Origin: Rhodospirillaceae bacterium
GTDB lineage: Bacteria > Pseudomonadota > Alphaproteobacteria > Kiloniellales > DSM-21159
Assembly (NCBI GenBank): GCA_006969625.1
Contig: CP030885.1
Coordinates: 3,111,430-3,175,429, forward strand
DNA: 64,000 bases
Direction of reading: 5' to 3'
The notes under the pieces are model-generated. The model worked only from the letters and a program-made list of their open reading frames with translations, was not told where the DNA came from and searched no databases. Each line of letters begins with the position of its first letter. Position 1 is the first letter of the stretch. The position numbers and the translations under genes were made by a program. This document shows positions 19,092-27,536 of the stretch, piece by piece.

Positions 19092-19973
19092 CTAAACGCC
19101 CAGACGCCGCAGGTTCGCGCGCAGCTTCCCCGCGTTGACCGCCAGGGCGCGAGCGAGGCGCCCCAGCAAGGCGGCTGCGGGGCGCATCGGGACCTCCTCC
19201 GGCCCGGTCGTCAGGCCGGCGAGATCGATCTCGCGGGTGTCGACCGACTCTCGGCCCAGACCTTCAAGCTCCATCTCGACGGACCGCGGCGCGCCGGCCC
19301 AAGGCATCTCCAACCGGTCGCTCGCGTCCCGTGTCAAGACGAGATGGGGCCCCTCGGCGGCGTGCAGCTTGAGCAGGCGATGGCCCCGAATGAGGGTGAT
19401 CCCCGACACATCGACCCGGCCGTTGACGGCAAACACCTCGATCGGCCCCCAGTCGACCGCGACTTTGAGCTCGAGGTTGCCGATGCTGCGGCAGGCCTGG
19501 CAGGTACAGGCGTTGGAGTCGCGCAGCGCCTGCCGCGTGGCGTAGAAGCCGCGGAAGATCCGCCGCAGCGCCTCTGCCACCGCCGCAGGATCGCTCCTGG
19601 ACTCCGGCGTCACGAAGAGCGCCGCGTCCCCCTCGATCTTGATGAAGGCAAGGGCGCTCCCGGCGGCCGCAACCGTTCCCTCCAACAACTTGAGCACAAG
19701 GAATTGGGCATGATCGGCGCTCAGACGCGACGCGGACAGAAACCGCGTGTAGCCGGTTATGTCGGCCAGAATGACGAAGCCACCGGCGGCGAAGGGACGG
19801 ACCGAGGAAATGCGCAGCCGGTCGGTACGCCCGGCGAGAAGACGCGACAGGTCGCCCGCCGACTGTGCCGGAGGTCGACGGAAGTAAGCCGCTGCAATCA
19901 AGACCGCGCCGACTACGAGCGCCAGGAAGACCCCAAGCGGCAGCAACATCATCGTCGGCGACATGTGCGGCAT
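19092..19973 (-). CDS. DUF2652 cyclase-like membrane-anchored protein
   Basis: A 293-residue protein with one N-terminal transmembrane helix (residues 9-30, MLLPLGVFLALVVGAVLIAA), then a DUF2652 domain. FVILADITGYTRFLS and AFIKIEGDAALFVTPE resemble the two metal-binding segments of class III nucleotide cyclases. CTCQACRSIGNLELKVAVDWG adds a CxCxxC motif (given as CTCQACRSIG and NLELKVAVDWG). Whether it cyclises a nucleotide is unknown. It sits between the copper genes and diverges from the P-type ATPase, suggesting a link to metal or envelope stress. A second TTGACCTTCCA element lies about 160 bp upstream. Confidence 0.8.
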   Translation of the reverse strand: MPHMSPTMMLLPLGVFLALVVGAVLIAAAYFRRPPAQSAGDLSRLLAGRTDRLRISSVRPFAAGGFVILADITGYTRFLSASRLSADHAQFLVLKLLEGTVAAAGSALAFIKIEGDAALFVTPESRSDPAAVAEALRRIFRGFYATRQALRDSNACTCQACRSIGNLELKVAVDWGPIEVFAVNGRVDVSGITLIRGHRLLKLHAAEGPHLVLTRDASDRLEMPWAGAPRSVEMELEGLGRESVDTREIDLAGLTTGPEEVPMRPAAALLGRLARALAVNAGKLRANLRRLGV

Positions 19974-20114
19974 CGCGAAACCTTCTCACGCGGACGGTGC
20001 CCGACGCCCGCTCGGGAGAAGCGTACCGCGAAACGCTGACCTGCGCCGACCGGCCCCTCGACGTCTCGAAGCCGGACACTTCGTCGGGGGCACGGACTTT
20101 GGCGGGTGAAGCGA

Positions 20115-20146
20115 ACGCTGACGGCTCCCGTAGCTGGAAGGTCAAG
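20115..20146 (-). promoter_or_regulatory. Second MerR/CueR-like element upstream of the DUF2652 gene
   Basis: The minus strand reads CTTGACCTTCCAGCTACGGG, sharing its first 13 bases with the element at 19078. TTGACC lies at 20145-20140; the base 19 positions on begins CAGCGT, a poor -10. It lies in the 251-bp divergent region before the P-type ATPase (start 20225), so it may instead act on that rightward promoter. Confidence 0.35.
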
Positions 20147-20224
20147 CACGGCAGCCGCCATGGCGCGCCGGCTCTTGACGTTCCCCCCGGAGGAAAGCCT
20201 ACGGCTGGGGTCGAAGAGGAGCAC

Positions 20225-22369
20225 ATGGACCGAAACGACGACACGCGACCCGGCGACGTCACGGCGCATGACCGAGCCGGAAATGCCGACACGCCAGATG
20301 CGGCCGAACGCACCGGACAGGTGCGAGCGAAGGACACCGCCGACGGCCGAAAGGGGCACCGAGCGGAGACTGGCCAAGGCGAGCACGATCACGCGGCGAT
20401 GGTCGCCGACTTCCGTCGGCGCTTCTGGGTCTCGTTGGTCCTTACCGTCCCGATTCTGGCGCTGTCGCCGCTGATCCAGCAGCTTGTCGGATTGCAAGGT
20501 CGGCTGGATTTTCCGGGCGACCGCTGGGTGCTCTTCGGCCTGGCGAGCGCGGTCTACTTCTATGGCGGCTGGCCCTTCCTGACTGGGCTGATCGGCGAGG
20601 TGCGCAAGGCACAGCCAGGGATGATGACCCTGATCGGCCTGGCCATCAGCGTCGCCTATCTCTACTCCGCCGCAGTCACCTTCGGGCTCCAGGGCGAGGT
20701 CTTCTACTGGGAACTCGCCACGCTGATCGACGTCATGCTGCTCGGCCACTGGATCGAGATGCGCTCGGTCCTCGGCGCCTCGGGCGCGCTCGAGAAGTTG
20801 GTGCGCCTGATGCCCGACACGGCGACGCGGCTGCGCGATGGCGGCGAGACGGAAGACGTCTCCGTCACCGAACTGCGCGCCGGCGACCGCGTGCTCGTGC
20901 GCCCCGGCGAGAAGGTGCCCACCGACGGCGTCGTCCTGGAAGGCCGCACCAGTGTCAACCAGGCGATGCTGACCGGCGAGTCGAAGCCGGTCGAGAAGGA
21001 CGTCGGCGACGAGGTGATGGGCGGCGCCATCAACGGCGACGGCAGCGTCACCCTGCGCGTCGAGAAGACCGGCGCCGACACCTACTTGGCACAGGTCGTC
21101 GAGATGGTGCGCCAGGCGCAGCAGTCCCGCTCGCGCAGCCAGGACATGGCCAACCGCGCCGCCGGCTGGCTCACCTACGGCGCCATCGGCATCGGCACGC
21201 TGACCTTCGCGAGCTGGCTGGCCGTGGGCGCCGACGTCCAGTTCGCCCTGGCGCGGATGGTCACGGTGATGGTGATCGCCTGCCCTCACGCCCTGGGCCT
21301 GGCGGTGCCGCTGGTCGTCGCCGTTTCCACCAGTCTGTCGGCGCGCGGCGGCCTGCTGATCCGCAACCGGCAGGCCTTCGAGCGCGCGCGTAACCTGAAC
21401 GCCGTCATTTTCGACAAGACCGGAACGCTGACCGAAGGCCGCTTCGGGGTGAGCGACCTCGTCGCGCTTGGCGACATGGACGATGAGGAAGTGCTGTCCC
21501 TGGCAGCCACCCTGGAGAGCCAGTCGGAGCACCCCATCGCCGCGGGCATCGTCGCCGCGGCGCGCGAGCGCGGGCTGGCGGTCGGAACGCCGAAGGGCTT
21601 CGAGACGCTCAAGGGGCGTGGCGCCCAGGCGCAGGTCGATGGTCGCACGGTGAAGGTCGCCAGCCCCGGGCACCTAGGGGAGTTGGGCCTGGAGATCGAC
21701 GATCCGGCCGTGCAAGACCTTCGGGCCTCCGGCAAGACGGTGGTCTTCGTCCTCGTCGAGGACCGCCCGGTCGGCGCGATCGCGCTGGCCGACATCGTGC
21801 GCGACGTCTCGCGCGAGGCGATCGGTCAGCTCAAGCAGATGGGCATCCGCTGCATCATGCTGACCGGCGACGCGCGCGCCGTCGCGGACTCCGTCGCGGC
21901 CGAGCTGCAGCTCGACGAGGTCTTCGCCGAAGTGCTGCCCGACCAGAAGTCGGCCAAGGTGCGTGAGGTCAAGCAGGAGGGCCTGGTGGTCGCCATGGTG
22001 GGCGACGGCGTCAACGACGCCCCGGCCTTGCTGGAAGCCGACCTTGGCATCGCCATCGGTGCCGGCACCGACGTCGCGGTGGAGTCGGCCGACATCGTGC
22101 TGGTGCGCAACGATCCGCGCGACGTCGCCTCGATCCTGGCGCTGTCGCGCGCGACCTGGCGCAAGATGATCCAGAATTTCCTGCTGGCGACCGGTTACAA
22201 CGTCGTCGTCATTCCGCTCGCCGCCGGCGTCGCCTTTGCCTGGGGCATCTTGCTGTCGCCGGCGATGGGCGCCGCATTGATGTCTGCCAGCACCGTGGTG
22301 GTGGCCATCAACGCCAAGCTGCTGGAGCGCGCCCGCGACGTCCTGCCGGCCTCCGCCCGGCAAACCTGA
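20225..22369 (+). CDS. copB: CopB-type copper/silver P-type ATPase (P1B-3, CPH motif)
   Basis: A 714-residue ATPase. Residues 1-60 are a soluble, His-containing leader (GEHDHAAMVADFRRRFW) without the CxxC domain of CopA. Transport helices include the metal site IACPHALGLAVPL at residues 351-363; the Cys-Pro-His form marks the P1B-3 group. TGES begins at residue 250, DKTGTLTEG with phosphorylated Asp397, SEHPIA supplies the HP pair, and VGDGVNDAPAL the hinge. The ATG has GAGGAG upstream; the frame stays open before it, but that part looks non-coding. It moves Cu or Ag out of the cytoplasm and is followed 28 bp later by the Spy-like gene. Confidence 0.93.
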   Translation: MDRNDDTRPGDVTAHDRAGNADTPDAAERTGQVRAKDTADGRKGHRAETGQGEHDHAAMVADFRRRFWVSLVLTVPILALSPLIQQLVGLQGRLDFPGDRWVLFGLASAVYFYGGWPFLTGLIGEVRKAQPGMMTLIGLAISVAYLYSAAVTFGLQGEVFYWELATLIDVMLLGHWIEMRSVLGASGALEKLVRLMPDTATRLRDGGETEDVSVTELRAGDRVLVRPGEKVPTDGVVLEGRTSVNQAMLTGESKPVEKDVGDEVMGGAINGDGSVTLRVEKTGADTYLAQVVEMVRQAQQSRSRSQDMANRAAGWLTYGAIGIGTLTFASWLAVGADVQFALARMVTVMVIACPHALGLAVPLVVAVSTSLSARGGLLIRNRQAFERARNLNAVIFDKTGTLTEGRFGVSDLVALGDMDDEEVLSLAATLESQSEHPIAAGIVAAARERGLAVGTPKGFETLKGRGAQAQVDGRTVKVASPGHLGELGLEIDDPAVQDLRASGKTVVFVLVEDRPVGAIALADIVRDVSREAIGQLKQMGIRCIMLTGDARAVADSVAAELQLDEVFAEVLPDQKSAKVREVKQEGLVVAMVGDGVNDAPALLEADLGIAIGAGTDVAVESADIVLVRNDPRDVASILALSRATWRKMIQNFLLATGYNVVVIPLAAGVAFAWGILLSPAMGAALMSASTVVVAINAKLLERARDVLPASARQT

Positions 22370-22397
22370 CCCGAACCCTCAATGAAGGAGATATCCG

Positions 22398-22961
22398 ATG
22401 CGACGTCTAGCAAACACTGCGATTGCGACGGCCCTGGTGCTTGGTCTGGCGCTGCCAGCCGCAGCCCAGCAACAGCCGAACCGACAGCAGATGCAGGAGC
22501 GTATGCAACAGATGCAGGAGCGCATGCCGCAAGGGAGCTACGGCATGATGGGTCCCGGAATGATGATGGGCCGCGGCGGACACGGCGGCATGATGCGCGG
22601 CATGATGATGGGGCCCGGCATGATGGGCGGCGGCATGATGATGGGCCCCGGCCGCTTCGTCGAAGGCCGACTCGCCTTCCTGAAGACGGAACTCGGCATC
22701 ACCGCAGAGCAGGAGTCCGTCTGGGACGCGTTCGCCGAGGCGATGCGCGGCAATGCCGGCTCGATGCAGGCGATGCACGAGCGGATGTGGTCCGGCGACG
22801 GCTGGCCGGAAAGCCTGCCGGAGCGCATGGAGCTGCACGAAGAGCTGATGTCGGAACGACTCGCCGCCTTGCGGTCGATGCGCGAGGCCTTGGAGCCGCT
22901 CTACGAGGCACTCAGCCCCGAGCAGCGGGAGGTCGCGAACTCGTTGATGGGCGCCATGTGA
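22398..22961 (+). CDS. Spy/CpxP-like periplasmic protein with Met-rich segment
   Basis: A 187-residue protein. Residues 1-23 are a signal peptide ending AAAQQ. Residues 32-82 are extremely Met-rich (about 19 Met in 51 residues; MMGPGMMM and RGMMMGPGMMGG repeats), a usual Cu(I)/Ag(I)-binding composition. Residues 88-187 are helical with two LTxxQ-type motifs (GITAEQESVW and LSPEQREVA), as in Spy, CpxP and CnrX-like sensors. AAGGAG seven bases before the ATG and the 28-bp gap show it is cotranscribed with copB. It probably sequesters copper or acts as an envelope chaperone. Confidence 0.85.
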   Translation: MRRLANTAIATALVLGLALPAAAQQQPNRQQMQERMQQMQERMPQGSYGMMGPGMMMGRGGHGGMMRGMMMGPGMMGGGMMMGPGRFVEGRLAFLKTELGITAEQESVWDAFAEAMRGNAGSMQAMHERMWSGDGWPESLPERMELHEELMSERLAALRSMREALEPLYEALSPEQREVANSLMGAM

Positions 22962-23206
22962 GGCGAAGCGCCGGCCGGCGGCCTCGACAAAGCGGTGGGC
23001 CATGGCTGCCGCATGCGCCTGGTGCAGGCAAAGCGGCAGTTGCGGTGGCGCCTCGGACTCCAGCCTGCACGACCCGCCTGCAGCGTCGGCGCCCTCACAG
23101 CTCTCCACCTGTCGCACGTGCCGCGCGCTCTTGACGGGGTGGCAGTCCGGCATGGCAATTTCCGGAATGGTCAAACTGTAAGCTGGCCTTGCGGGAATCC
23201 GAAAAA

Positions 23207-24127
23207 ATGAACCTGCTCGAAGCCATGCGGATCTTCAGCGCCGTCGTCGAAACCGGCAGCCTCTCGGAGGCGGCACGGCGCCTCAACATCTCCACCTCGA
23301 CGGTCAGCAAGTCGCTGACGGCACTCGAAGAACGCTTCGACGTCTCGCTCGTCAGCCGGACCACGCGGCACCTCTGCGTTACCGAGATCGGCCGGAGCTA
23401 CTACAAGCGCTGCACACAGATCCTGGAGGATGTAGACTCGGCAGAAGCCGAGCTTTCCGAGCTGACGACGGCGCCGCGCGGCTCGCTGCGCGTGACCGCC
23501 CCCACCGTGCTGTCGCTCCGCCACATCGCCGCGCGGCTGGCGCGCTTTGCGGAACTCTACCCCGAGATCCATCTCGACATCCTTCTCAGCAACGAGAACT
23601 TCGATCTGATCACCGAGGGCATCGATGTCGCGATTCGCGTCACGGCCGAGCCCGACCCGGGCTTGACGGCCTTTCCGCTGACGGAAACCCGCCGGGTGTT
23701 CTGTGCGGCGCCCGCCTATTTGGAGTGGGCGGGCCGGCCCGCTTCGCCGGAGGAGCTGCCCGGCTACAACTGTCTGATAGCCATGGGTCAGACGCAGCAC
23801 CGCTGGCCCTACCGTCAGAGAGGCCGAACCAAGCACGTGCTGGTCCAGGGCAACTTCGTAGCCAACAATCCCGATGTCGTGCGCAGTGCCGCCCTGCGCG
23901 GTCTGGGGATCGCGCTGCTGCCTACCTGGCTGGTGAACGAGGATCTGCGCAGCGGAACCCTGGAGCGGATCCTTGCCGGCTTCGAGCCGGCGCCCAATCG
24001 CCTGTTCGCCTTGACGCCGCCGCGGCGCTTCCTACCGCGCAAGACGCGCTGCTTCATCGAATTCATGCAGTCCGAGCTCGGCAATCCGCCGCCCTGGGAG
24101 GTTCCCGCAGGCGCCGAGAGCACCTGA
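23207..24127 (+). CDS. LysR-family transcriptional regulator
   Basis: A 306-residue regulator. Residues 1-60 are the winged helix (NLLEAMRIFSAVVETGSLSE, then ARRLNISTSTVSKSLTALEE). Residues 88-295 are a periplasmic-binding-like co-inducer domain (PRGSLRVTAPTVLSLRHIA). The ATG at 23207 is preferred over an in-frame TTG at 23189 because family members begin MNLLEAM. A perfect ATTTCCGGAAT palindrome lies about 45 bp upstream and may be its own site. It is tail-to-tail with the reductase gene, so its target is not obvious. Confidence 0.92.
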   Translation: MNLLEAMRIFSAVVETGSLSEAARRLNISTSTVSKSLTALEERFDVSLVSRTTRHLCVTEIGRSYYKRCTQILEDVDSAEAELSELTTAPRGSLRVTAPTVLSLRHIAARLARFAELYPEIHLDILLSNENFDLITEGIDVAIRVTAEPDPGLTAFPLTETRRVFCAAPAYLEWAGRPASPEELPGYNCLIAMGQTQHRWPYRQRGRTKHVLVQGNFVANNPDVVRSAALRGLGIALLPTWLVNEDLRSGTLERILAGFEPAPNRLFALTPPRRFLPRKTRCFIEFMQSELGNPPPWEVPAGAEST

Positions 24128-24142
24128 GCCGCCCGATCCGGT

Positions 24143-25378
24143 TCACGCCGCCTTGGCGAGCTGCTTCAGGGGTGTGTGCGGGTCGGCCAGCCGCTCGGCG
24201 TCGACTTCGACGCCCTGCTCGATAAGTCGCTTGACGGGGCGGCGTTCGCGTCCGGCATTGACCAGCGCCGCCGTGACGATGCGCCCGGCGGCGAGCCCGA
24301 AGTGGCAGAAGCTGCCGCTGTATGGATCGCCGCGCAGGACTTCGCGCTCCAGCGGAACCTTGGTGCCGAGGAGTTGCAGGTTCAGGTCGTACTGGTCGGT
24401 CCAGAACCACGGCAGCCCGCCGTAGGGCCGGACATCGCCGAGGATGGCCGCAGCCGCCGCCTGCGGGGCCAGCTCGGCGTTCTCCCAGGATTCCAGCCTG
24501 ACCCGCCCGCCGCTCCAGGCATCGGCAAAGCGCGCGCAATCGCCGACGGCATGGACGCCGGGCGCAACTGCGCAGCCGGGGCCGGCGAGGACACCGTCGT
24601 CGCAGGGCAAGCCGGCCGTGGCCGCCAGTTCGACGTTCGGCTGGCTACCGACGCCGACCACCACCAGGTCGGCAGCCAGGCGCGTGCCGTCGGCCAGTCG
24701 CACGGCGCGCACCCGCGTGTCGCCCTCGAAGGCTTCGAGCTGCACGCCGAGCCGCAGGTCGATACCCTGCGCGCGATGGCGGTCGGCCAGGTAATCGGCG
24801 ACGCGGCGGGGAAGCGCGCGGTCCAGCAGGCACGAGCGTGCCTCGAGCAGGGTGACACGGCAGCCGCAGGCGCCGGCGCTCGCGGCCAGCTCCAGACCGA
24901 TGAAGCCGCCGCCGACCAGCACCACCTGCGCGCCAGGGCGTAGCGCGGCGCGCAGGGCGCGCGCATCGGCGGCCGTGCGCAGGGTCAGGATGCCGTCCAG
25001 ATCCGCCCCGGGCAGGCACAGGCGCCTCGCCCGCGCCCCTGTGGCCAGCACCAGAGCGTCCCACGCCTCCGACCGGCCGTCGGCCAGATGGAGACGACGC
25101 CCCCGCACATCCAGGGACCCGACGCGCGTGCCGGTCCGCAGCTCCACCTCCTGCTCCTTGTACCACTCGGCGGGATACAGGCAGCCGGTCAGCGGATCCG
25201 CATGCTTGGAGAGCACCTCCTTCGACAGCGGCGGGCGCTCGTAGGGCAGCTCGACTTCGTCGCCGACCAGCAGGATGCGGTCCTGCCAGCCCTTCTTGCG
25301 CAGAGCCGCCGCGGTACGGGCACCGGCCTGACCGGCACCCACGATCGCGGCGGTTCGTCTGGCTGCATCGGACGGCAC
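24143..25378 (-). CDS. FAD/NAD(P)H ferredoxin reductase-like oxidoreductase
   Basis: A 411-residue flavoprotein of the BphA4/putidaredoxin-reductase type. The FAD motif is AIVGAGQAGARTAAALRKKG at the N-terminus, with ELPYERPPLSKEVL. The NAD motif is VVLVGGGFIGLELAASAGA near residue 150. VHAVGDCARF closes the FAD site, and a reductase C-terminal domain begins PWFWTDQYDLNLQLLG. Such enzymes pass electrons to a ferredoxin that feeds a Rieske oxygenase or P450. It is the last gene of the leftward operon, 76 bp after the DHDPS-family gene. The Rieske oxygenase at 33040 is the obvious partner, but no ferredoxin gene is seen. Confidence 0.9.
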   Translation of the reverse strand: MPSDAARRTAAIVGAGQAGARTAAALRKKGWQDRILLVGDEVELPYERPPLSKEVLSKHADPLTGCLYPAEWYKEQEVELRTGTRVGSLDVRGRRLHLADGRSEAWDALVLATGARARRLCLPGADLDGILTLRTAADARALRAALRPGAQVVLVGGGFIGLELAASAGACGCRVTLLEARSCLLDRALPRRVADYLADRHRAQGIDLRLGVQLEAFEGDTRVRAVRLADGTRLAADLVVVGVGSQPNVELAATAGLPCDDGVLAGPGCAVAPGVHAVGDCARFADAWSGGRVRLESWENAELAPQAAAAAILGDVRPYGGLPWFWTDQYDLNLQLLGTKVPLEREVLRGDPYSGSFCHFGLAAGRIVTAALVNAGRERRPVKRLIEQGVEVDAERLADPHTPLKQLAKAA

Positions 25379-25454
25379 GGGATTCGGCTCCCTTCGGTCG
25401 CGTCGTCGCCTTCGAGCCCGACCGGAAAGGTCTTCAGGTGCTCTTCGACCGGCC

Positions 25455-26375
25455 CTACTGCGCGGCTTGGTCGTGCAACAGTCCGGCGCGGCGAAGGACG
25501 GCGTCGAGGCGTGGCTCCAGCTCGGGCGTGGCCGGCATCATCGGCAGGCGGTGGGTGTTCTTCGGCAGAATCCCGAGCCGGCGCATCATGTACTTGATGG
25601 CAATCGGGTTGGTGTCGAAGAAGACCGCCTTGTTCAGCTCCCACAGCCGGAAGTGCAGTGCGCGCCCGCGCGCCATGTCGCCCGCCGCCACGGCCTCGTA
25701 GAGCTCGGCCACCGCGCCCGGCCAGACGTTGCCGACCGCGTTCATCATCCCGGCCGCGCCGATGCACAGCATCGGGAAGCTCAGTTCCTCCAGGCCGACG
25801 AAGATGCGGAACTCCTCGCCGAAAGCCTGCAGCATCTCGCTGACCAGGGCGAGGTCGACGACGGCGTGCTTGATGCCGACGAAGTCTTCGTTCGCCGCCG
25901 CGATCTCCTGCAACGTCTCGTGGGTGACCGAAACCGCCGTCCGGCCGGGGATGTGATAGATCATCCACGGCTTGTCGGTGCGCTTGGCCACCTCGTTGTA
26001 GTACGCGACGAGGCCGCGCTGCGGCGGGCGGATGTAGTAGGGCGTGACGATCAGCAGCGCGTCGGCCCCCGCCTTCGTCGCGTGCTCGCTCAGCGCCGCC
26101 GTCTCCGCGAAACTCTGGGAGCCGGTCGCCGCCACCACGGGCACCCGGCCCGCCGCTGCCGCGATCCCGACATCGACCAACCTGTTGCGCTCCTCGACCG
26201 TCAGCGTCGAGGGCTCCGAGGTTGTCCCGTTGACGACGATTCCGTGCGTGCCGGCGGCGATCTGCGCCTCCACCAGGCCCGCATAGGCGTCGTAGTCGAC
26301 CGCCCCCGCGTCCGTGAAGGGCGTCACCAGCGGCGGGTAGCTGCCGCGCAGGAAGTCCTTCTCGAGCGGTCTCAT
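25455..26375 (-). CDS. DHDPS/NAL-family aldolase or hydro-lyase
   Basis: A 306-residue class I aldolase-type TIM barrel. GSYPPLVTPFTDAGAVD opens the protein, NGTTSEPSTL is the substrate-carboxylate loop, PYYIRPPQRG carries the catalytic Tyr, and FVGIKHAVVD the Schiff-base Lys. The Met at 26375 is right because family members start there and it overlaps the bicupin stop by 4 bp. The family includes dihydrodipicolinate synthase, sugar-acid dehydratases and hydratase-aldolases of aromatic pathways. The operon setting, not lysine synthesis, suggests a catabolic role. Confidence 0.87.
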   Translation of the reverse strand: MRPLEKDFLRGSYPPLVTPFTDAGAVDYDAYAGLVEAQIAAGTHGIVVNGTTSEPSTLTVEERNRLVDVGIAAAAGRVPVVAATGSQSFAETAALSEHATKAGADALLIVTPYYIRPPQRGLVAYYNEVAKRTDKPWMIYHIPGRTAVSVTHETLQEIAAANEDFVGIKHAVVDLALVSEMLQAFGEEFRIFVGLEELSFPMLCIGAAGMMNAVGNVWPGAVAELYEAVAAGDMARGRALHFRLWELNKAVFFDTNPIAIKYMMRRLGILPKNTHRLPMMPATPELEPRLDAVLRRAGLLHDQAAQ

Positions 26376-27496
26376 TCCGCCGCTCCCGCCAGCTTGCGGT
26401 TGGTGCCGAATCCGGGCTGGCTGCCCAGGATCGAGGCCGGCAGCTTCAGGTCCTCCTGCCAGAGGAGGGACTCCATACAGATGTTCAGTGGTTGGTCCTG
26501 CACCGTCAGCTCGTAGACGTAGTCGTCGTAGCTGGCGTGGTTGTGCACGGCCCAGCCGGGCGCCGAGAGCATCAGGTCGCCGGCCTTCCACTCCAGCACC
26601 TCGCCCTCGACCGTGCTGCGCCCGTGGCCGCTGAAGTAGTAGTTGATGGCGGCCGAGACGTGGCGGTGCGGCCGGTCGACGATCTTCGGCGGGCGGATCG
26701 TCATGGTCGCGAAGAAGCTGGGCGTCGTGCCGTTGGTGCGGCCGGTGCGCGGGTTGTAGAGCAGATAGAGGCGACGGCCGACGTAGTCCTTACCCAGCGC
26801 CTCCAGCTTGTCGATGTTGTCCTTGACCATCTCCCAGGGCCAGTGCAGCACCGGCGAGGGGACGGACTCGGGGTTGATCAACGTCTCGTAGGGCATCAAC
26901 CAGGCACCCTCGTCGGTGAGCTGGAAGGTGCCGTAGGGGCTCTGGCGGCGCGGGTCGTCGCGCCCCCGCTCTTCGCCGTACTCGTAGCCCTCCTCGCCGA
27001 CCGCCTTGATCTCGGTCGGCGCGTTCTCCTCGGCGAGATAGACGTTCATCTTCTCGAGCAGCGCCGCGTTGGAGTAGGTCAGCCGCACCTGCAGCTCGTC
27101 GGTGTCGTTGACGTGCCAGTAGGTGACGTAGGAGGGGTGGTTCCAGACGTCGTACTGACCGAACGCGACACGCTTGCCTCCGGCCACGGTATGGCCGCCG
27201 CCGCGAATGCAGAAGTTCACCTCGGTGGCGTTGTGCCGGAACGGCGCGGTCTTTTCGCCCGGCTTCAGGACATCCAGGCTGACGCGGATGCCCGGCGCCA
27301 GGCCAAGGCCGGGCGCCGTCGAACGGGGGTGGACGATCCAGGACTGCCGGCGGCCGTTCGCCGGCATCGACAGGTCGGCCAGGCGCTCGATCTCGGCATC
27401 GATGGTCTCCTTCGAGATGACGGTGGCTGGCCAGAAGTCGAGCGGCTGCTGCAGCGCCGCCCCGGCCTTGTCCACGAAGAACTTGGTCTCGCTCAT
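26372..27496 (-). CDS. Bicupin protein of gentisate 1,2-dioxygenase type
   Basis: A 374-residue protein with two cupin domains. The first has APFRHNATEVNFCIRGGGHT and the second PHRHVSAAINYYFSGHGRST, giving His clusters for Fe(II), and WAVHNHASYDDYVYELTVQD near the C-terminus. Length and layout match gentisate or 1-hydroxy-2-naphthoate dioxygenases, which cleave a hydroxylated aromatic acid with oxygen. Sequence between the cupins (residues 150-240) diverges from the gentisate enzymes I know, so substrate is uncertain. It is the third gene of the leftward operon, 40 bp after the cyclodeaminase-like gene. Confidence 0.8.
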   Translation of the reverse strand: MSETKFFVDKAGAALQQPLDFWPATVISKETIDAEIERLADLSMPANGRRQSWIVHPRSTAPGLGLAPGIRVSLDVLKPGEKTAPFRHNATEVNFCIRGGGHTVAGGKRVAFGQYDVWNHPSYVTYWHVNDTDELQVRLTYSNAALLEKMNVYLAEENAPTEIKAVGEEGYEYGEERGRDDPRRQSPYGTFQLTDEGAWLMPYETLINPESVPSPVLHWPWEMVKDNIDKLEALGKDYVGRRLYLLYNPRTGRTNGTTPSFFATMTIRPPKIVDRPHRHVSAAINYYFSGHGRSTVEGEVLEWKAGDLMLSAPGWAVHNHASYDDYVYELTVQDQPLNICMESLLWQEDLKLPASILGSQPGFGTNRKLAGAAE

Positions 27497-27536
27497 CTGA
27501 GCTCCTCCCTCGGTCTTGCTGCCCGGCGGCCGCGTC

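Noticed and set aside
25455..26375. dapA (lysine biosynthesis)
   Set aside because: The fold is right, but the gene is embedded in a catabolic operon by 4-bp overlap and lies away from other lysine genes.
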